The notes beneath the pieces are model-generated. The model was not told the DNA's origin. It did no database searches and was given only the letters and a program-made list of their open reading frames with translations. Below, piece after piece: positions 21,200-30,386 of a DNA stretch of 64,000 bases (position 1 is its first letter; each line of letters opens with the position of its first letter). The stretch is from Fervidibacillus halotolerans (lineage in GTDB: Bacteria; Bacillota; Bacilli; Bacillales; Caldibacillaceae), in NCBI RefSeq assembly GCF_026547205.1, contig NZ_CP106877.1:2072771-2136770 (forward strand). The letters are read 5' to 3'. Made by a program: the position numbers and the translations under genes.

Positions 21200-21541
21200 G
21201 TACAAATTGAATTTCCTATAAAAAAACATCTTTTTTACAACAAACCATCTGACCGTTTTCGACGACTAATTGCAGCTTAAAATCGTAACAAAATGGTCTT
21301 TATCGGAAATATTCCCAATCAGACGGTTCATGCATCCTCCTTTATTATAGAAAATTTCGTATTGTTTCCACATTCAATCGTGATATACTGTATAAAAGCA
21401 GGGTTTGAGTAATCATCAATGTCAAAGGGATTTATTTTTTTACCATATATGGAACTTTTTTAACGAATATACGTATGTCAATTATCCATATAAATAAAAA
21501 ATCTCTATTTGACGGATCTCGTCTTAGAAAGGAGGGAGACT

Positions 21542-22645
21542 ATGCAAAAATCAAAGGTTCAATTTTGGACGCTAGAAATTTTAATGATCGTCGGAATTAT
21601 TTACATAAGTACGAAAATCTCTTTCCTTTTTGAACCGATTTTCGTTTTTGTGTCAACATTGTTTTTCCCAATTTTGATTTCCGGCTTCCTATATTTTATT
21701 TTAAATCCGATTGTTACCTTTGCAAACAAATATAAAGTCCCACGAACAGTCGGCATCTTAATTTTATATGTTCTTTTTATCGGACTTATTACGCTCGTAT
21801 CCGCTTTAGTCGGTCCTTATTTGGCAAGGCAAATCTCAGATTTAATCAATAATATTCCTAATTATTTTAATCAATTGAAGGACTTTGTGACCGAACTATC
21901 GAGATCTCCCTTTTTTGAATGGGTACAAACCCAAAATTATGTAACGATTGATAAAATTGAAGAAACGGTAACGAACTATGTCTCTGGTATTTCAAAGGCG
22001 TTTACAAGTAGCCTATCCGGCGTATTCAATGTTGTTACTAATATTACGTTAGTGATTGCCACCGTTCCCTTCCTCTTATTTTATATGTTGAAAGACGGTC
22101 ATAAATTGCCCAATGCTATCGTTCGATTTTTACCAACATCCTATCGGAACGAAGGACTTACTATTTTAAAAGATATGAATAAAACATTAGCATCGTATAT
22201 TCAAGGGCAGTTACTCGTATCTTTATCCGTCGGTACGTTGGCAACGATCGGTTATTTTATTATCGATTTACCATATGCATTGGTTTTAGGAATTATCGTT
22301 GCTGTGACGAACATCATTCCATATCTCGGCCCTTTTCTCGGTGCAGCGCCGGCTGTTATCATCGGCTTATTTGATTCTCCACTCTTAGCCATGTGGGCAG
22401 TTGTTGTCGTCGTCATCGCCCAACAGATTGATAGCAATTTGCTATCACCACTGATTATCGGAAAACAGCTAGACACCCATCCGGCAACGATTATTATACT
22501 ATTGCTCGTTGCTGGTAATTTGGCCGGGATTCTCGGAATGATTTTAGCAGTTCCCGTCTATGCTGTTTCAAAAACATTAGTCATCAATCTCGTACGGCTG
22601 TATCGATTACATCGGAAACACCAACTGGAAGAACGTATTGAATAA
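21542..22645 (+). CDS. AI-2E family transporter (YueF-like PerM family membrane protein)
   Basis: 367 residues from the ATG at 21542, preceded by AAAGGAGGG. About eight transmembrane helices. A soluble helical loop lies after the third segment (SDLINNIPNYFNQLKDFVTELS...), and the family signature follows in the C-terminal half: PYALVLGIIVAVTNIIPYLGPFLGAAPAVIIGL, then QQIDSNLLSPLIIGKQLDTHPATIIILLLVAG. PerM/AI-2E proteins include Na+/H+ antiporters and exporters of small molecules; the substrate is not predictable. Length agrees with B. subtilis YueF. Own terminator follows. Confidence 0.9.
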   Translation: MQKSKVQFWTLEILMIVGIIYISTKISFLFEPIFVFVSTLFFPILISGFLYFILNPIVTFANKYKVPRTVGILILYVLFIGLITLVSALVGPYLARQISDLINNIPNYFNQLKDFVTELSRSPFFEWVQTQNYVTIDKIEETVTNYVSGISKAFTSSLSGVFNVVTNITLVIATVPFLLFYMLKDGHKLPNAIVRFLPTSYRNEGLTILKDMNKTLASYIQGQLLVSLSVGTLATIGYFIIDLPYALVLGIIVAVTNIIPYLGPFLGAAPAVIIGLFDSPLLAMWAVVVVVIAQQIDSNLLSPLIIGKQLDTHPATIIILLLVAGNLAGILGMILAVPVYAVSKTLVINLVRLYRLHRKHQLEERIE

Positions 22646-22685
22646 GCCAAATTCAATGGTTGAATACAAATGGATGTTGATATTT

Positions 22686-22721
22686 CTTCCATCATCATTA
22701 AGGTTGATGGAAGTTTTTTTT
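22686..22721 (+). terminator. Rho-independent terminator after the AI-2E gene
   Basis: Stem CTTCCATCA / TGATGGAAG followed by eight T residues (22714-22721). Confidence 0.9.
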
Positions 22722-22944
22722 GAATATGATTACCCACGTTTCCATCAAGGCGAAAACAGAGACATCCAAAGGAATGAAAAGCCGATCATTTTTCTCCCAT
22801 TGAAAAGTCCTTGTTATTTATTCTCTCCACTAATTGCAAAGGAATCACTCCCATCACTTCATAAAATGAGCAGATAACTGTCCACACTTTTTCCTTTGAT
22901 TTATAATGGGAAGAAATGGCGGAGTTCGTTACGAGGTGTGTGCG

Positions 22945-23208
22945 ATGAAACTATTTTCCAAAAGAAAAAAGGCGAAAATATCCGTTTGTACAAATAATAT
23001 CGACCGCTTTTATTCTGATGAACAATTGGAACGGTTGGAAGATTTCGCAGTTCATCATAACATCGATGTACAGGAAATGGAGTGTTTGAGCTATTGTGAC
23101 GAATGTGCCGTAAAACCGTATGTACTCAAAAATCGAAAATTGATCGATGCTGATACGCCGGAAGAATTATTGGAAAAAATGTCCGCTTATCTTGACCAGC
23201 CAAATTGA
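22945..23208 (+). CDS. DUF1450 (YuzB-like) small cysteine-rich protein
   Basis: 87 residues from the ATG at 22945, after GAGGTG. Cysteines at 15, 47, 51 and 54 (ISVCTNN... ECLSYCDECA) follow the DUF1450/YuzB pattern of a thioredoxin-like small protein with a CxxxCxxC cluster; the C-terminal DTPEELLEKMSAYL is also typical. No transmembrane segment. Possible metal or Fe-S ligands are suggested by the cysteine spacing, but no function is known to me. The basic N-terminus (KLFSKRKKAK) is longer than in YuzB. Confidence 0.75.
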   Translation: MKLFSKRKKAKISVCTNNIDRFYSDEQLERLEDFAVHHNIDVQEMECLSYCDECAVKPYVLKNRKLIDADTPEELLEKMSAYLDQPN

Positions 23209-23210
23209 AC

Positions 23211-23246
23211 AAAAAAACACCCTTCAACTGAATTGGGTGTTTTTTA
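23211..23246 (+). terminator. Bidirectional terminator between convergent genes
   Basis: AAAAAACACCC and GGGTGTTTTTT form a stem with a 12-base loop; flanking A and T runs let it act for both the plus-strand DUF1450 gene and the minus-strand membrane gene. Confidence 0.85.
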
Positions 23247-23270
23247 TTTCCATTCAAAAGGAAAATATTC

Positions 23271-23732
23271 CTAATCGTTCTTCACATCATTATTTCCAAA
23301 TCTCCGACCGATTCGGTCTTCTTCTTGCAAGAACTTAACAAAATTCTCCATCGCCTTTACCGGTTGCTGTCTCACGATTTGGATATATTGATGTTTTCGT
23401 TCTTCTGATACCAATCGACTTTTTTTAATCCGTTCAATAATATATTTAACACCAATTTGTTCAATTTCCTTTTTATACAATCGGGTTTCCTTTAATAATG
23501 CAAATCCAAGGGCACCCACAACCGCATAAATTGCAAGGTAAATATACATACCCGTATCCCTTGGTGTAAAAAAGAGCAAATAGACGATATTGAAAATAGA
23601 AATTCCAATTAAGGGGAAAGTCCAAATCATATATTTCGATGTCTTTTTTGCAATTGGCATAATCAATTTTTGGATCGCTTCCAACTCTTTTTTAATATTG
23701 TCTGGAAAACTGTTCATCATAAAGTTATCCAT
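23271..23732 (-). CDS. Two-helix membrane protein, DUF5392/YwnF-like
   Basis: 153 residues from the ATG at 23732 (after AAAGGATGA). Two adjacent transmembrane segments at residues ~35-60 (MIWTFPLIGISIFNIVYLLFF) and ~66-85 (YIYLAIYAVVGALGFALL) form a hairpin. It is flanked by a cytosolic helical N-terminus and a basic helical C-terminus (RLYKKEIEQIGVKYIIERIKKSRLVSEER). The layout resembles the YwnF family of Bacillus membrane proteins of unknown role; I hold that name with moderate confidence. Monocistronic, ending at the shared terminator. Confidence 0.7.
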   Translation of the reverse strand: MDNFMMNSFPDNIKKELEAIQKLIMPIAKKTSKYMIWTFPLIGISIFNIVYLLFFTPRDTGMYIYLAIYAVVGALGFALLKETRLYKKEIEQIGVKYIIERIKKSRLVSEERKHQYIQIVRQQPVKAMENFVKFLQEEDRIGRRFGNNDVKND

Positions 23733-23741
23733 TATAATCAT

Positions 23742-24038
23742 CCTTTAATTCATATTTCAAATATATCTAACAAAATTTTCCGAAAACAACCATTCAACCT
23801 TATCGTATAAAATATATGCCCAAAGTATAAAAAAATGACCCGTTCCTGCGAACTTCTGCAGATAAGGTCTCGTTGATTATTCTTTAGATTCATTCAAAAA
23901 GCCTTCTCCTACTTAATTCCATCTTACTAAAATTGAATGTCTTTGTCAAAAAGGAAAACTGTTATGTATAAGATCGTATGAGGCATATTATATTTTATCC
24001 TAAAGAGTGTACGACCCATCGTTTCAGTCGGATTGATG
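23742..24038. other. Intergenic stretch without a recognised gene
   Basis: Low-GC sequence between the membrane protein start and the terminator of the ABC module. A short open frame on the minus strand crosses into the terminator hairpin and lacks a ribosome site. I see the promoter region of the upstream gene as likely but no clear elements. Confidence 0.5.
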
Positions 24039-24088
24039 AAAAAAGGACCACCCATAGGGATCCAATCTTGATCTGGATGGTCCTTTTT
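24039..24088 (-). terminator. Strong bidirectional terminator after the NEW3/ABC operon
   Basis: Stem AAAAAGGACCA / TGGTCCTTTTTT with a second inner pairing (TCCA...TGGA). The T-run serves the minus strand, and the mirrored A-run allows plus-strand use. It lies 41 bases past the permease stop. Confidence 0.85.
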
Positions 24089-24129
24089 ACTGCGATATCG
24101 AAACAATATTTTATAGTGAGGATTCCCAA

Positions 24130-25188
24130 TCAATGGGCACGAATTTCTTGACGCATAAACAAAATGTAAGCAATGGTAAAACAAATCATCGTCACCGCAA
24201 TTAATCCCGTAATCTGTGGCCATATTAACAATAAACTTTGACCGAATGGAAGTGGACCGGCCACCGCCCCCGTCGTTTGTTCAACGGTTAAAACGCCGAG
24301 ACTTCGAACGGTTGGCGATAAAAGGGTCGTCGTCGATTCGCTGAATAAATAGTTCGGTGATAATCGCATTAAATTTAAAACGAATTCTTGCCTGTTAATC
24401 AATTGTTCCACCGACGTAATCGATGAACTGGATAAAATGGGTTTTGATATTAATTCGATAATCATGGAATAAAAAACGCTAAAAAACAACCAAATTGCAA
24501 TACTTGAAAGAGCTGAAGTTGCCGCCTGACGAAAGACAACGGAAAACAAAATACCGAGATTGAGCCAAAAGGCGATATACACGATGATTAATAAAAGGAA
24601 GAATAGAATCCTGAAAAATTCTTCAAAGGTCGGTGGAATTCCGATAATAAGAATTCCGAGGGCCATAAAGATTAAGCCAAGGGCATAAAACAAAACCAAA
24701 TTCAATAATAGTGCAGCCACAAATTTTCCATTAATCACGTAATCCCTAGGAATCGGTTGAGATAATAAACGGCTTAAAGTCCCCCGATTTCTCTCCGAAT
24801 TAATAGCATCAAAACCGAGAGCAATGCCGAGTAACGGACCTAAAAATCCGACAAATGTTACGAACGATGGAAGGGTCCCATCTGAAACAGTAAATAGTTT
24901 TAAAAATAAATAGGATTGTTTAGCGATTTCCTCCGCATCATTTGATCCTTCAATAGCGTCTTTGATCGTCGTAACAGCCGTATATAAAGATCCGAAACAA
25001 GTTAACAAAATAATCGCCAAAAGAATAATGATTCGCCAACTCGTTAAGTAATCGGCAAATTCTTTTCGGACGATAGCAAAAAACACACGATTTCCAACCG
25101 ATTCATTTTTCTTGCTCGTATTTGTTTCATTTTCTTCCTTCGTCCGGAACCACCTTTTTACAGACGAGGAAATTTTACTGATTTCCAT
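24130..25188 (-). CDS. ABC transporter permease (ABC-2 type) of the NEW3 module
   Basis: 352 residues from the ATG at 25188; the longer frame would lie inside the ATPase gene. A cytosolic N-terminus (~45 residues, charged) precedes RVFFAIVRKEFADYLTSWRIIILLAIILLTCFGSLY, the entry typical of ABC-2 exporter permeases, then about six membrane helices. A loop ISSSITSVEQLINRQEFVLNLMRLSPNYLF is extracytoplasmic. The motif NSERNRGTLSRLLSQPIPRDYVINGKF is the conserved ABC-2 coupling region. It overlaps the ATPase gene by 14 bases and is the last gene of the three-gene operon. Substrate unknown. Confidence 0.88.
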   Translation of the reverse strand: MEISKISSSVKRWFRTKEENETNTSKKNESVGNRVFFAIVRKEFADYLTSWRIIILLAIILLTCFGSLYTAVTTIKDAIEGSNDAEEIAKQSYLFLKLFTVSDGTLPSFVTFVGFLGPLLGIALGFDAINSERNRGTLSRLLSQPIPRDYVINGKFVAALLLNLVLFYALGLIFMALGILIIGIPPTFEEFFRILFFLLLIIVYIAFWLNLGILFSVVFRQAATSALSSIAIWLFFSVFYSMIIELISKPILSSSSITSVEQLINRQEFVLNLMRLSPNYLFSESTTTLLSPTVRSLGVLTVEQTTGAVAGPLPFGQSLLLIWPQITGLIAVTMICFTIAYILFMRQEIRAH

Positions 25189-26128
25189 CCGCTTCACGCC
25201 CTTCAAAATAACGATGATAGATTTCATCGAGCCCGTAGTTTTTCTTCCTGATTCCATAAAGGGAAGCTCCCGATTCTACAATTACTTTACTAATGGTTGC
25301 GGATACGTCCTCTTTACAATACAAATTCATCGAATGTTGGTCGATTTCAACCTTATTTACATTCGGAATAGCTTCTAATTTTTGAACTAGCTCTTCAGAT
25401 AAAGGCGATGCAGATACATGGATATGGTACGTGTCTTGCAAAAAAAGTTGTTTACTTAAACTTTCGGTCGTTCCCTCGGCAAGTAATTTCCCATTAACAA
25501 AAATTCCGACCCGATCACAAATTTGCTGTACTTGATGCAAATGGTGGGAGGACAACAAAACGGTAATGTGTTCCTCCACATTTAATCGGCGAATTAATTG
25601 AAGAAATTCCCGAACACCTTCAGGGTCGATCCCTAAAGTCGGCTCGTCTAAAATAATCACCTTTGGATCTTTCATTAAAACATCGGCGAGACCTAAGCGT
25701 TGCCTCATCCCCCGAGAATATTTTCCCGTTTTTTTATCTGCAACATCGAGTAAATTTACTTTTTCCAATAAATCTTTCGCTCGTTCTTTTGCGATTCTTT
25801 CCGGAATTCCATTTAAGGCGGCAGTATACATCAAATTTTCAAAACCGGTCATATGTTGATAAAAACCTAAATCATCGGGGAGATAACCGACTTCCTTTTT
25901 TACTTCAATCGGGTTTCTCGTGGAATCGATTCCATCGACCCGAACCCTTCCCGATGTCGGTTCACTCAATCCTAAAAGCATCAGGATCGTCGTCGTTTTT
26001 CCTGCACCGTTTGGACCAAGTAAACCGAAAATTTCCCCTTTTTTTATGGAAAGGGTTAAGTGATCGACCGCATATTGATCGTCATATTTTTTCGTCACTT
26101 TATCTAGTTCAATAATTGGACGGGGCAC
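25175..26128 (-). CDS. ABC transporter ATPase of the NEW3 module
   Basis: 317 residues from a GTG start at 26128 (VPRPIIELDKV), six bases after GGGAGGAG. Walker A GPNGAGKTT, signature YSRGMRQRLGLADVL, Walker B PKVIILDEPTLGIDPEG, and the H-loop SSHHLHQV. The SRGMRQR signature is the one used by ABC-2 exporters of the CcmA/NatA/BcrA type. A C-terminal ~80-residue extension (LSKQLFLQDTYHIHVSASPL...) is also usual there. Its start is two bases after the NEW3 gene stop, so the two are tightly coupled. Confidence 0.92.
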   Translation of the reverse strand: MPRPIIELDKVTKKYDDQYAVDHLTLSIKKGEIFGLLGPNGAGKTTTILMLLGLSEPTSGRVRVDGIDSTRNPIEVKKEVGYLPDDLGFYQHMTGFENLMYTAALNGIPERIAKERAKDLLEKVNLLDVADKKTGKYSRGMRQRLGLADVLMKDPKVIILDEPTLGIDPEGVREFLQLIRRLNVEEHITVLLSSHHLHQVQQICDRVGIFVNGKLLAEGTTESLSKQLFLQDTYHIHVSASPLSEELVQKLEAIPNVNKVEIDQHSMNLYCKEDVSATISKVIVESGASLYGIRKKNYGLDEIYHRYFEGREADGNQ

Positions 26129-26130
26129 GG

Positions 26131-27294
26131 TTATCTCCTCCCGTATTTTTTCACGAGATAGTATAGTGCGGCGATGACTCCGATAATAATCAAAATACCG
26201 ACAATCCCCCAAAGGGTAGATGTTTCAACCGATACTCGGAATGTTGCATCGCTGGAAGTTTCTGGTGCTGAAGCTGTGAAACTTACGACGTAATCCCCAG
26301 CAATCGCATCATCTGAGGCATGAATTGTCGCCTTCACAATTTTTTCTTCACCAGGTTTTAATTCAGCAATTGTACTCGTGTCAAATTCCGTTTCCCAATT
26401 CGGTGGTGTACTCGATTTTAATGACACATCCAATAACGGCGCTGTTCCAGTATTTTTCACCACAAGGTCGACAACTTTTTTCCCACCTGCAGTAATATCC
26501 GTACTTAACCTGCCAGTCGGAGTCGTCAGTTCGATATCGTAAGTCCCCGTAATAACCGTCTCTAATGTCAAATCGGCAGACGTATTACTCGTTGCCGCTT
26601 TAATAGGGATTTTATATTCCCCGGCTTCAACATTTTCAGGTGGTGTGACATCGACCGTAATATCCTTCGATTCATTTGGTTCTAAAAGAACAGATGTAAT
26701 CGAATCGCTACCAGATTTAAACTTCACCGTCCACCCTTCGTCAGTCGATGCACTTAAAGCATAGTTTTGATCACTTGCCGTCCGATTTTTTAATGTAACC
26801 GTATATGAGAAGGAGGAATCGGCGTGTCCTTCCAAGTTCGTTTGTTCAGAAGAAAGCTCTGTTTTAAAAGACCCTTGTTCGGTAACCGTTACGAGAAAAG
26901 GTAACCGGGCATCATTATTTCCTTCACCATTTGCTACTAAGTTAAATCGATAATCCGCTTTATCTGCATCGAGGGGAATGGTAATTTCTACATTTATTGT
27001 TTCTTCACTATTTCCTCGAACAGATAATTGCCTAATATCCTTTCCTCCTGCTGTGATCGAATGTTCCCATCCTTTTGGCAAATTTTCAAATTGGAAAGTT
27101 AAATTTAATATCGATGAGCCGGAGTTTACCACATCAACTGAATAATCGATGGTTTCCCCAGGTGTAACCGAAAGACCTGTATATGGCGTAAACAAAGTTA
27201 AATTACCAGCCGCATAAGCCTTTTGCCCAGGATGAAATGAAAAAGTAAAAAGTAAGAGGAATGCAAAAAGAATAGACCAAACTTTTTTCATCAT
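26131..27294 (-). CDS. Secreted, membrane-anchored NEW3 (alpha-galactosidase-associated) repeat protein
   Basis: 387 residues. N-terminal signal peptide (hydrophobic ~7-20, cleavage near AYAAG, residues 28-30), then about 330 residues outside the membrane made of three Ig-like NEW3 domains. Each has the pattern VTPGETIDYSVDVVNSGSS..., FKTELSSEQTNLEGHADSSF..., or VVDLVVKNTGTAPLLDVSLK. A single C-terminal helix (TLWGIVGILIIIGVIAALYYL) with KKYGRR anchors it. Bacterial genes with NEW3 repeats often sit beside ABC-2 exporters, as here; the protein may act as an extracytoplasmic partner. The gene is first in its operon, read divergently from the sigma factor. ATG pair at 27294/27291 follows GGGGG. 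Confidence 0.85.
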   Translation of the reverse strand: MMKKVWSILFAFLLLFTFSFHPGQKAYAAGNLTLFTPYTGLSVTPGETIDYSVDVVNSGSSILNLTFQFENLPKGWEHSITAGGKDIRQLSVRGNSEETINVEITIPLDADKADYRFNLVANGEGNNDARLPFLVTVTEQGSFKTELSSEQTNLEGHADSSFSYTVTLKNRTASDQNYALSASTDEGWTVKFKSGSDSITSVLLEPNESKDITVDVTPPENVEAGEYKIPIKAATSNTSADLTLETVITGTYDIELTTPTGRLSTDITAGGKKVVDLVVKNTGTAPLLDVSLKSSTPPNWETEFDTSTIAELKPGEEKIVKATIHASDDAIAGDYVVSFTASAPETSSDATFRVSVETSTLWGIVGILIIIGVIAALYYLVKKYGRR

Positions 27295-27423
27295 CTTGAA
27301 ATCCCCCTATTTTTTATTCATCCTTAGTACGGAAAAACTCTCCATTTGGATTTGTTTTTTTTAAAAAAAATTGTAGAATTACGATATAGAAACGAAAATT
27401 AAACAGCTCTTTCCAAATCTCTT

Positions 27424-27448
27424 CCACATACCTCATCATGGTATGTGG
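27424..27448. promoter_or_regulatory. Perfect inverted repeat in the divergent sigma/NEW3 promoter region
   Basis: CCACATACC (27424-27432) and GGTATGTGG (27440-27448) form a perfect nine-bp dyad with a seven-base spacer, about 106 bases upstream of the ECF sigma start and 130 bases upstream of the NEW3 start. There is no T-run, so an operator for a dimeric regulator is more likely than a terminator. The rest of 27295-27554 shows only AT-rich sequence. Confidence 0.5.
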
Positions 27449-27554
27449 TATCGATCTTTACAACTATGGAATCATAAGGAACCCTTCCGAAAATTAGAGT
27501 AGCACATCACCTTTTTCATTCAACTACGAAAAAAGGTGAAGGAGGGATGATTCA

Positions 27555-28127
27555 TTGGGGGACAAAGAAACCGTTCAACTAATTAAACAAATGAACCTTG
27601 GATCTCGACAATCCTTTGATCAATTTTATGAAGCCTTTATCCCTTTCGTATTTCAAATTGCTTATGAAATTTTAGGTGATTATACGGAAGCGGAAGATGT
27701 GAGTCAGGACGTATTTTTAGAAGTTTTACAAAAAATCGATCAGTACAATCCGAATAAGGGTTCGATAAAGGCTTGGCTCGCAGTAAAAACAAAAAGCCGA
27801 TGTCTCGACCGTCTTCGAAAAAAGAAACCGATTTTAGTAAATCGACTAGAAAAAATTGCCCTTGGAAAGGAAAAGGGGGCGGATTTAGAATTTCTTGAAC
27901 AAATTGAAAAGCGAATTATTCTCGATGCATTGAACCATCTTCCCCCCGAGCAAAGGGAAGCGATTATTCGTTCTTATTTTAATGGGGAAACCCACCGGGA
28001 AATTGCCGGTGCGATGAAAAAACCACTCGGTTCAATTAAGTCTTTAATTCGTTATGGATTAAACAATTTGCGGAAACAAAAGAGCATCGTCCATTGGACC
28101 GAGCCCAACGGAGGTGATGGAAAGTGA
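27555..28127 (+). CDS. ECF-type RNA polymerase sigma factor
   Basis: 190 residues, TTG start after GGAGGG. Region 2 (SFDQFYEAFIPFVFQIAYEILGDYTEAEDVSQDVFLEVLQKI, residues ~19-60) and region 4 (LPPEQREAIIRSYFNGETHREIAGAMKKPLGSIKSLIRYGLNNLRK, ~128-175) match ECF sigma-70 family proteins; no region 1 or 3. The helix-turn-helix in region 4 is complete. The next gene overlaps by four bases and encodes the cognate anti-sigma factor. Signal and regulon unknown; the divergent NEW3/ABC operon is a natural candidate target. Confidence 0.93.
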   Translation: MGDKETVQLIKQMNLGSRQSFDQFYEAFIPFVFQIAYEILGDYTEAEDVSQDVFLEVLQKIDQYNPNKGSIKAWLAVKTKSRCLDRLRKKKPILVNRLEKIALGKEKGADLEFLEQIEKRIILDALNHLPPEQREAIIRSYFNGETHREIAGAMKKPLGSIKSLIRYGLNNLRKQKSIVHWTEPNGGDGK

Positions 28128-28846
28128 AACGGGCAAAACATATATCTGAACAAAAAATCATCGATTTTCTCTCTGGGGAATTACCGGAAAAAGAAGCGGA
28201 ACAAATTCAATCCCATTTACACGAATGCGAAAATTGTATGAACATTGCGGTTCGTTGGGGAAAATTGTTAAAAAATACCCATTTACAGCCCGTCCAACCG
28301 TCACCGGAATTGAAGGAACAAATGTGGAAAATGGTCGATCGTAAACCGTTGAAAAAAAGGAAGGGATATGTCAAACCAATTGCTACGGTACTCAGTTTTG
28401 CCGCTGCAATTAGTTTATTTCTCCTCATCTTCAATGGCAGACCAGAAATGGATAAACCGTATGAAGTAGTGAAAAATGATGAAATACCCTTTGAAACTTT
28501 CCATGCTACGCCGAATACGAAACAGTGGAATATTGTACCGACTATGAACCATCAACAAATTAATGGGAATATTTGGATTAATGACGATACGAATGAAATG
28601 TTTTTGGAAGTGGACGGTCTTCCCCACTATCGAAACAGGGACTATCAACTTTGGATTATTTATTCCAATAACGATGTGGAAGGGGAGTTACTAATTTTAC
28701 AAAACGGATCTTCTCGAATTTTTTTCCAAGGAATCGACGTGGAAAAATTCAAGCTTATTAAGGCAAGCGTGGAACCTAAGGGAGGAAGTACCCATCAAAC
28801 CGGTCCGGATACATTTTTTGTCGATTTCGAGCATTCGCTCCCTTAA
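28124..28846 (+). CDS. Zinc-binding anti-sigma factor (ZAS domain, RskA-like C-terminus)
   Basis: 240 residues, GTG start overlapping the sigma stop (GTGA). The N-terminal anti-sigma domain has the zinc motif HLHECENC with His31, Cys35 and Cys38. A single membrane helix follows at about residues 84-105 (KPIATVLSFAAAISLFLLIF), placing the ~135-residue C-terminal domain outside the cell. That domain contains the RskA-type strand pattern DYQLWIIYSNNDVEGELL and the end SVEPKGGSTHQTGPDTFFVDF, as in anti-sigma-K proteins. It should hold the sigma factor inactive until an extracytoplasmic cue. Confidence 0.9.
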   Translation: MKRAKHISEQKIIDFLSGELPEKEAEQIQSHLHECENCMNIAVRWGKLLKNTHLQPVQPSPELKEQMWKMVDRKPLKKRKGYVKPIATVLSFAAAISLFLLIFNGRPEMDKPYEVVKNDEIPFETFHATPNTKQWNIVPTMNHQQINGNIWINDDTNEMFLEVDGLPHYRNRDYQLWIIYSNNDVEGELLILQNGSSRIFFQGIDVEKFKLIKASVEPKGGSTHQTGPDTFFVDFEHSLP

Positions 28847-28922
28847 TATCAAATTTCCGAGCGATTGAAAAGAATAACCGACAGTTTTTTTCAATAAAAT
28901 ATCGGGTTTATTGCAGACTCAT

Positions 28923-28955
28923 CCCTTGGCGAATCAAAAACCAATTAGCCAAGGG
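28923..28955 (-). terminator. Hairpin between convergent anti-sigma and amino acid ABC genes
   Basis: CCCTTGGC (28923-28930) and GCCAAGGG (28948-28955) form an eight-bp stem with a 17-base loop. On the plus strand it is followed by TATTTTAATATC; on the minus strand no clear T-run. It lies five bases from the stop of the minus-strand ATPase gene. Termination for the plus-strand sigma operon is plausible. Confidence 0.5.
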
Positions 28956-28959
28956 TATT

Positions 28960-29700
28960 TTAATATCGTTTTAAAAACGCCTTCGTTCGTTCATGTTTCG
29001 GATTTTCGAACAATTCTTCTGGCGTCCCTTCTTCGACAATTTCTCCCTGATCCATAAAAATGACCCGGTCCGCTACTTCCTTTGCAAAAGCCATTTCATG
29101 GGTCACGACAAGCATCGTCATTTGTTCCTTTGCTAAATCCTTCATTACAGTCAATACTTCTCCGGTTAACTCAGGATCTAAAGCGGAAGTCGGTTCATCG
29201 AATAGCATGAGTTTCGGTTGCATCATTAACGCCCGGGCGATCGCCACCCGTTGTTTTTGTCCACCAGAAAGCTTTGATGGATAAGCATCCAATCGATTTT
29301 GAAGCCCGACTTTTTCTAATAACTGTACACATCGTTCTGATATGGCTTCCTCTGAATCCAATTTTGCCAATTTCGGAGCTAACTCCAAATTTTCCTTCAC
29401 CGTAAGATGGGGAAACAAATTGAAATGTTGGAATACCATCCCTAATTTTCGCTGTATTTGGCGAATTTCTTTAGGTTTGTTATATATTCCGTTTTTTACT
29501 AAATATTCCCCGTCAATATAAATCTCTCCGTCATCGATCGTTTCCAAATGAACGAGGCTGCGCAATATCGTACTTTTTCCAGAACCAGATGGTCCGATCA
29601 GTGCCACTACTTCATTTTTTTGAACGGCAAAACGAATCCCTTTGATAATCGGTTCTCCATCAAAGGATTTTTTCACATTGGTCACCCGTAAAATTTCCAC
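28960..29700 (-). CDS. Polar amino acid ABC importer ATPase
   Basis: 246 residues from a GTG start at 29700 (VEILRVTNV), after GGAAGGTGA; the longer frame overlaps the permease. Walker [10 protein letters not shown], signature [15 protein letters not shown], Walker [16 protein letters not shown]-loop VTHEM. This is the HisP/GlnQ polar amino acid class, of standard length. Last gene of binding protein-permease-ATPase. Confidence 0.93.
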   Translation of the reverse strand: MEILRVTNVKKSFDGEPIIKGIRFAVQKNEVVALIGPSGSGKSTILRSLVHLETIDDGEIYIDGEYLVKNGIYNKPKEIRQIQRKLGMVFQHFNLFPHLTVKENLELAPKLAKLDSEEAISERCVQLLEKVGLQNRLDAYPSKLSGGQKQRVAIARALMMQPKLMLFDEPTSALDPELTGEVLTVMKDLAKEQMTMLVVTHEMAFAKEVADRVIFMDQGEIVEEGTPEELFENPKHERTKAFLKRY

Positions 29701-29713
29701 CGAGTTCACCTTC

Positions 29714-30373
29714 CTATTCAAATTTCACTTTCATTTCAATTCGCTTTAAGAAAAAGGTTAAAACGAGCGTAATCATCAAATACATCAATCCAGCTATAAA
29801 AAAAGGAACAATCGTAAAATCTCGATTGACGGCCGTTTGAGCATAGTGGAGAAGTTCCGGTACCGCAACGGCATACAATAAGGCCGTATCCTTGACAAGG
29901 GTAATCGTTTCGTTTGTCACAGATGGTAAAGTGACTCGAAACATTTGGGGTAAAATAATTCGAGTCATCCTCTGCCACCGATTCATTCCGAGCACCTGTG
30001 CCGCTTCATACTGACCTTTATCGATCGCAAGTAACCCCCCTCGGAAAATTTCTGCAAAATATGCTGCATAATTTAAAACAAATCCGATCACTGCTGCAAG
30101 AAACCGATCGAGTACTAAATATTGTCCGATCACAGGAATCATCGGAAGTCCGAAACAAAGGACGAGGAGTTGTAACAGTAAGGGAGTTCCCCGCATTACA
30201 TAGATGTATCCTTTAATAAACCAGACAATCGGTCGAAAACGACTACGGCCAGCCAACGTTATAAAAAGACCTAAAGGGATGGAGATTATGATAACAATGA
30301 AAAAGGTAAGGAGCGTCACCTTTGCCCCTTCCAACATCGGACCGGAAATTTTAAGTATATATTCTAACGACAT
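29714..30373 (-). CDS. Polar amino acid ABC importer permease
   Basis: 219 residues with about five membrane helices, in the HisM/GlnP family. The coupling loop is intact: [36 protein letters not shown] (EAA motif). ATG start 30373 after GGGGGATAATCC. It follows the binding-protein gene by 105 bases that contain a terminator-like hairpin, and precedes the ATPase start by 13 bases. The transported amino acid cannot be assigned; arginine, glutamine and cystine systems share this layout. Confidence 0.93.
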   Translation of the reverse strand: MSLEYILKISGPMLEGAKVTLLTFFIVIIISIPLGLFITLAGRSRFRPIVWFIKGYIYVMRGTPLLLQLLVLCFGLPMIPVIGQYLVLDRFLAAVIGFVLNYAAYFAEIFRGGLLAIDKGQYEAAQVLGMNRWQRMTRIILPQMFRVTLPSVTNETITLVKDTALLYAVAVPELLHYAQTAVNRDFTIVPFFIAGLMYLMITLVLTFFLKRIEMKVKFE

Positions 30374-30386
30374 GGATTATCCCCCT

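Noticed and set aside
23927..24223. 98-codon minus-strand frame across the ABC module terminator
   Set aside because: Overlaps the permease gene and the terminator hairpin and has no start signal.
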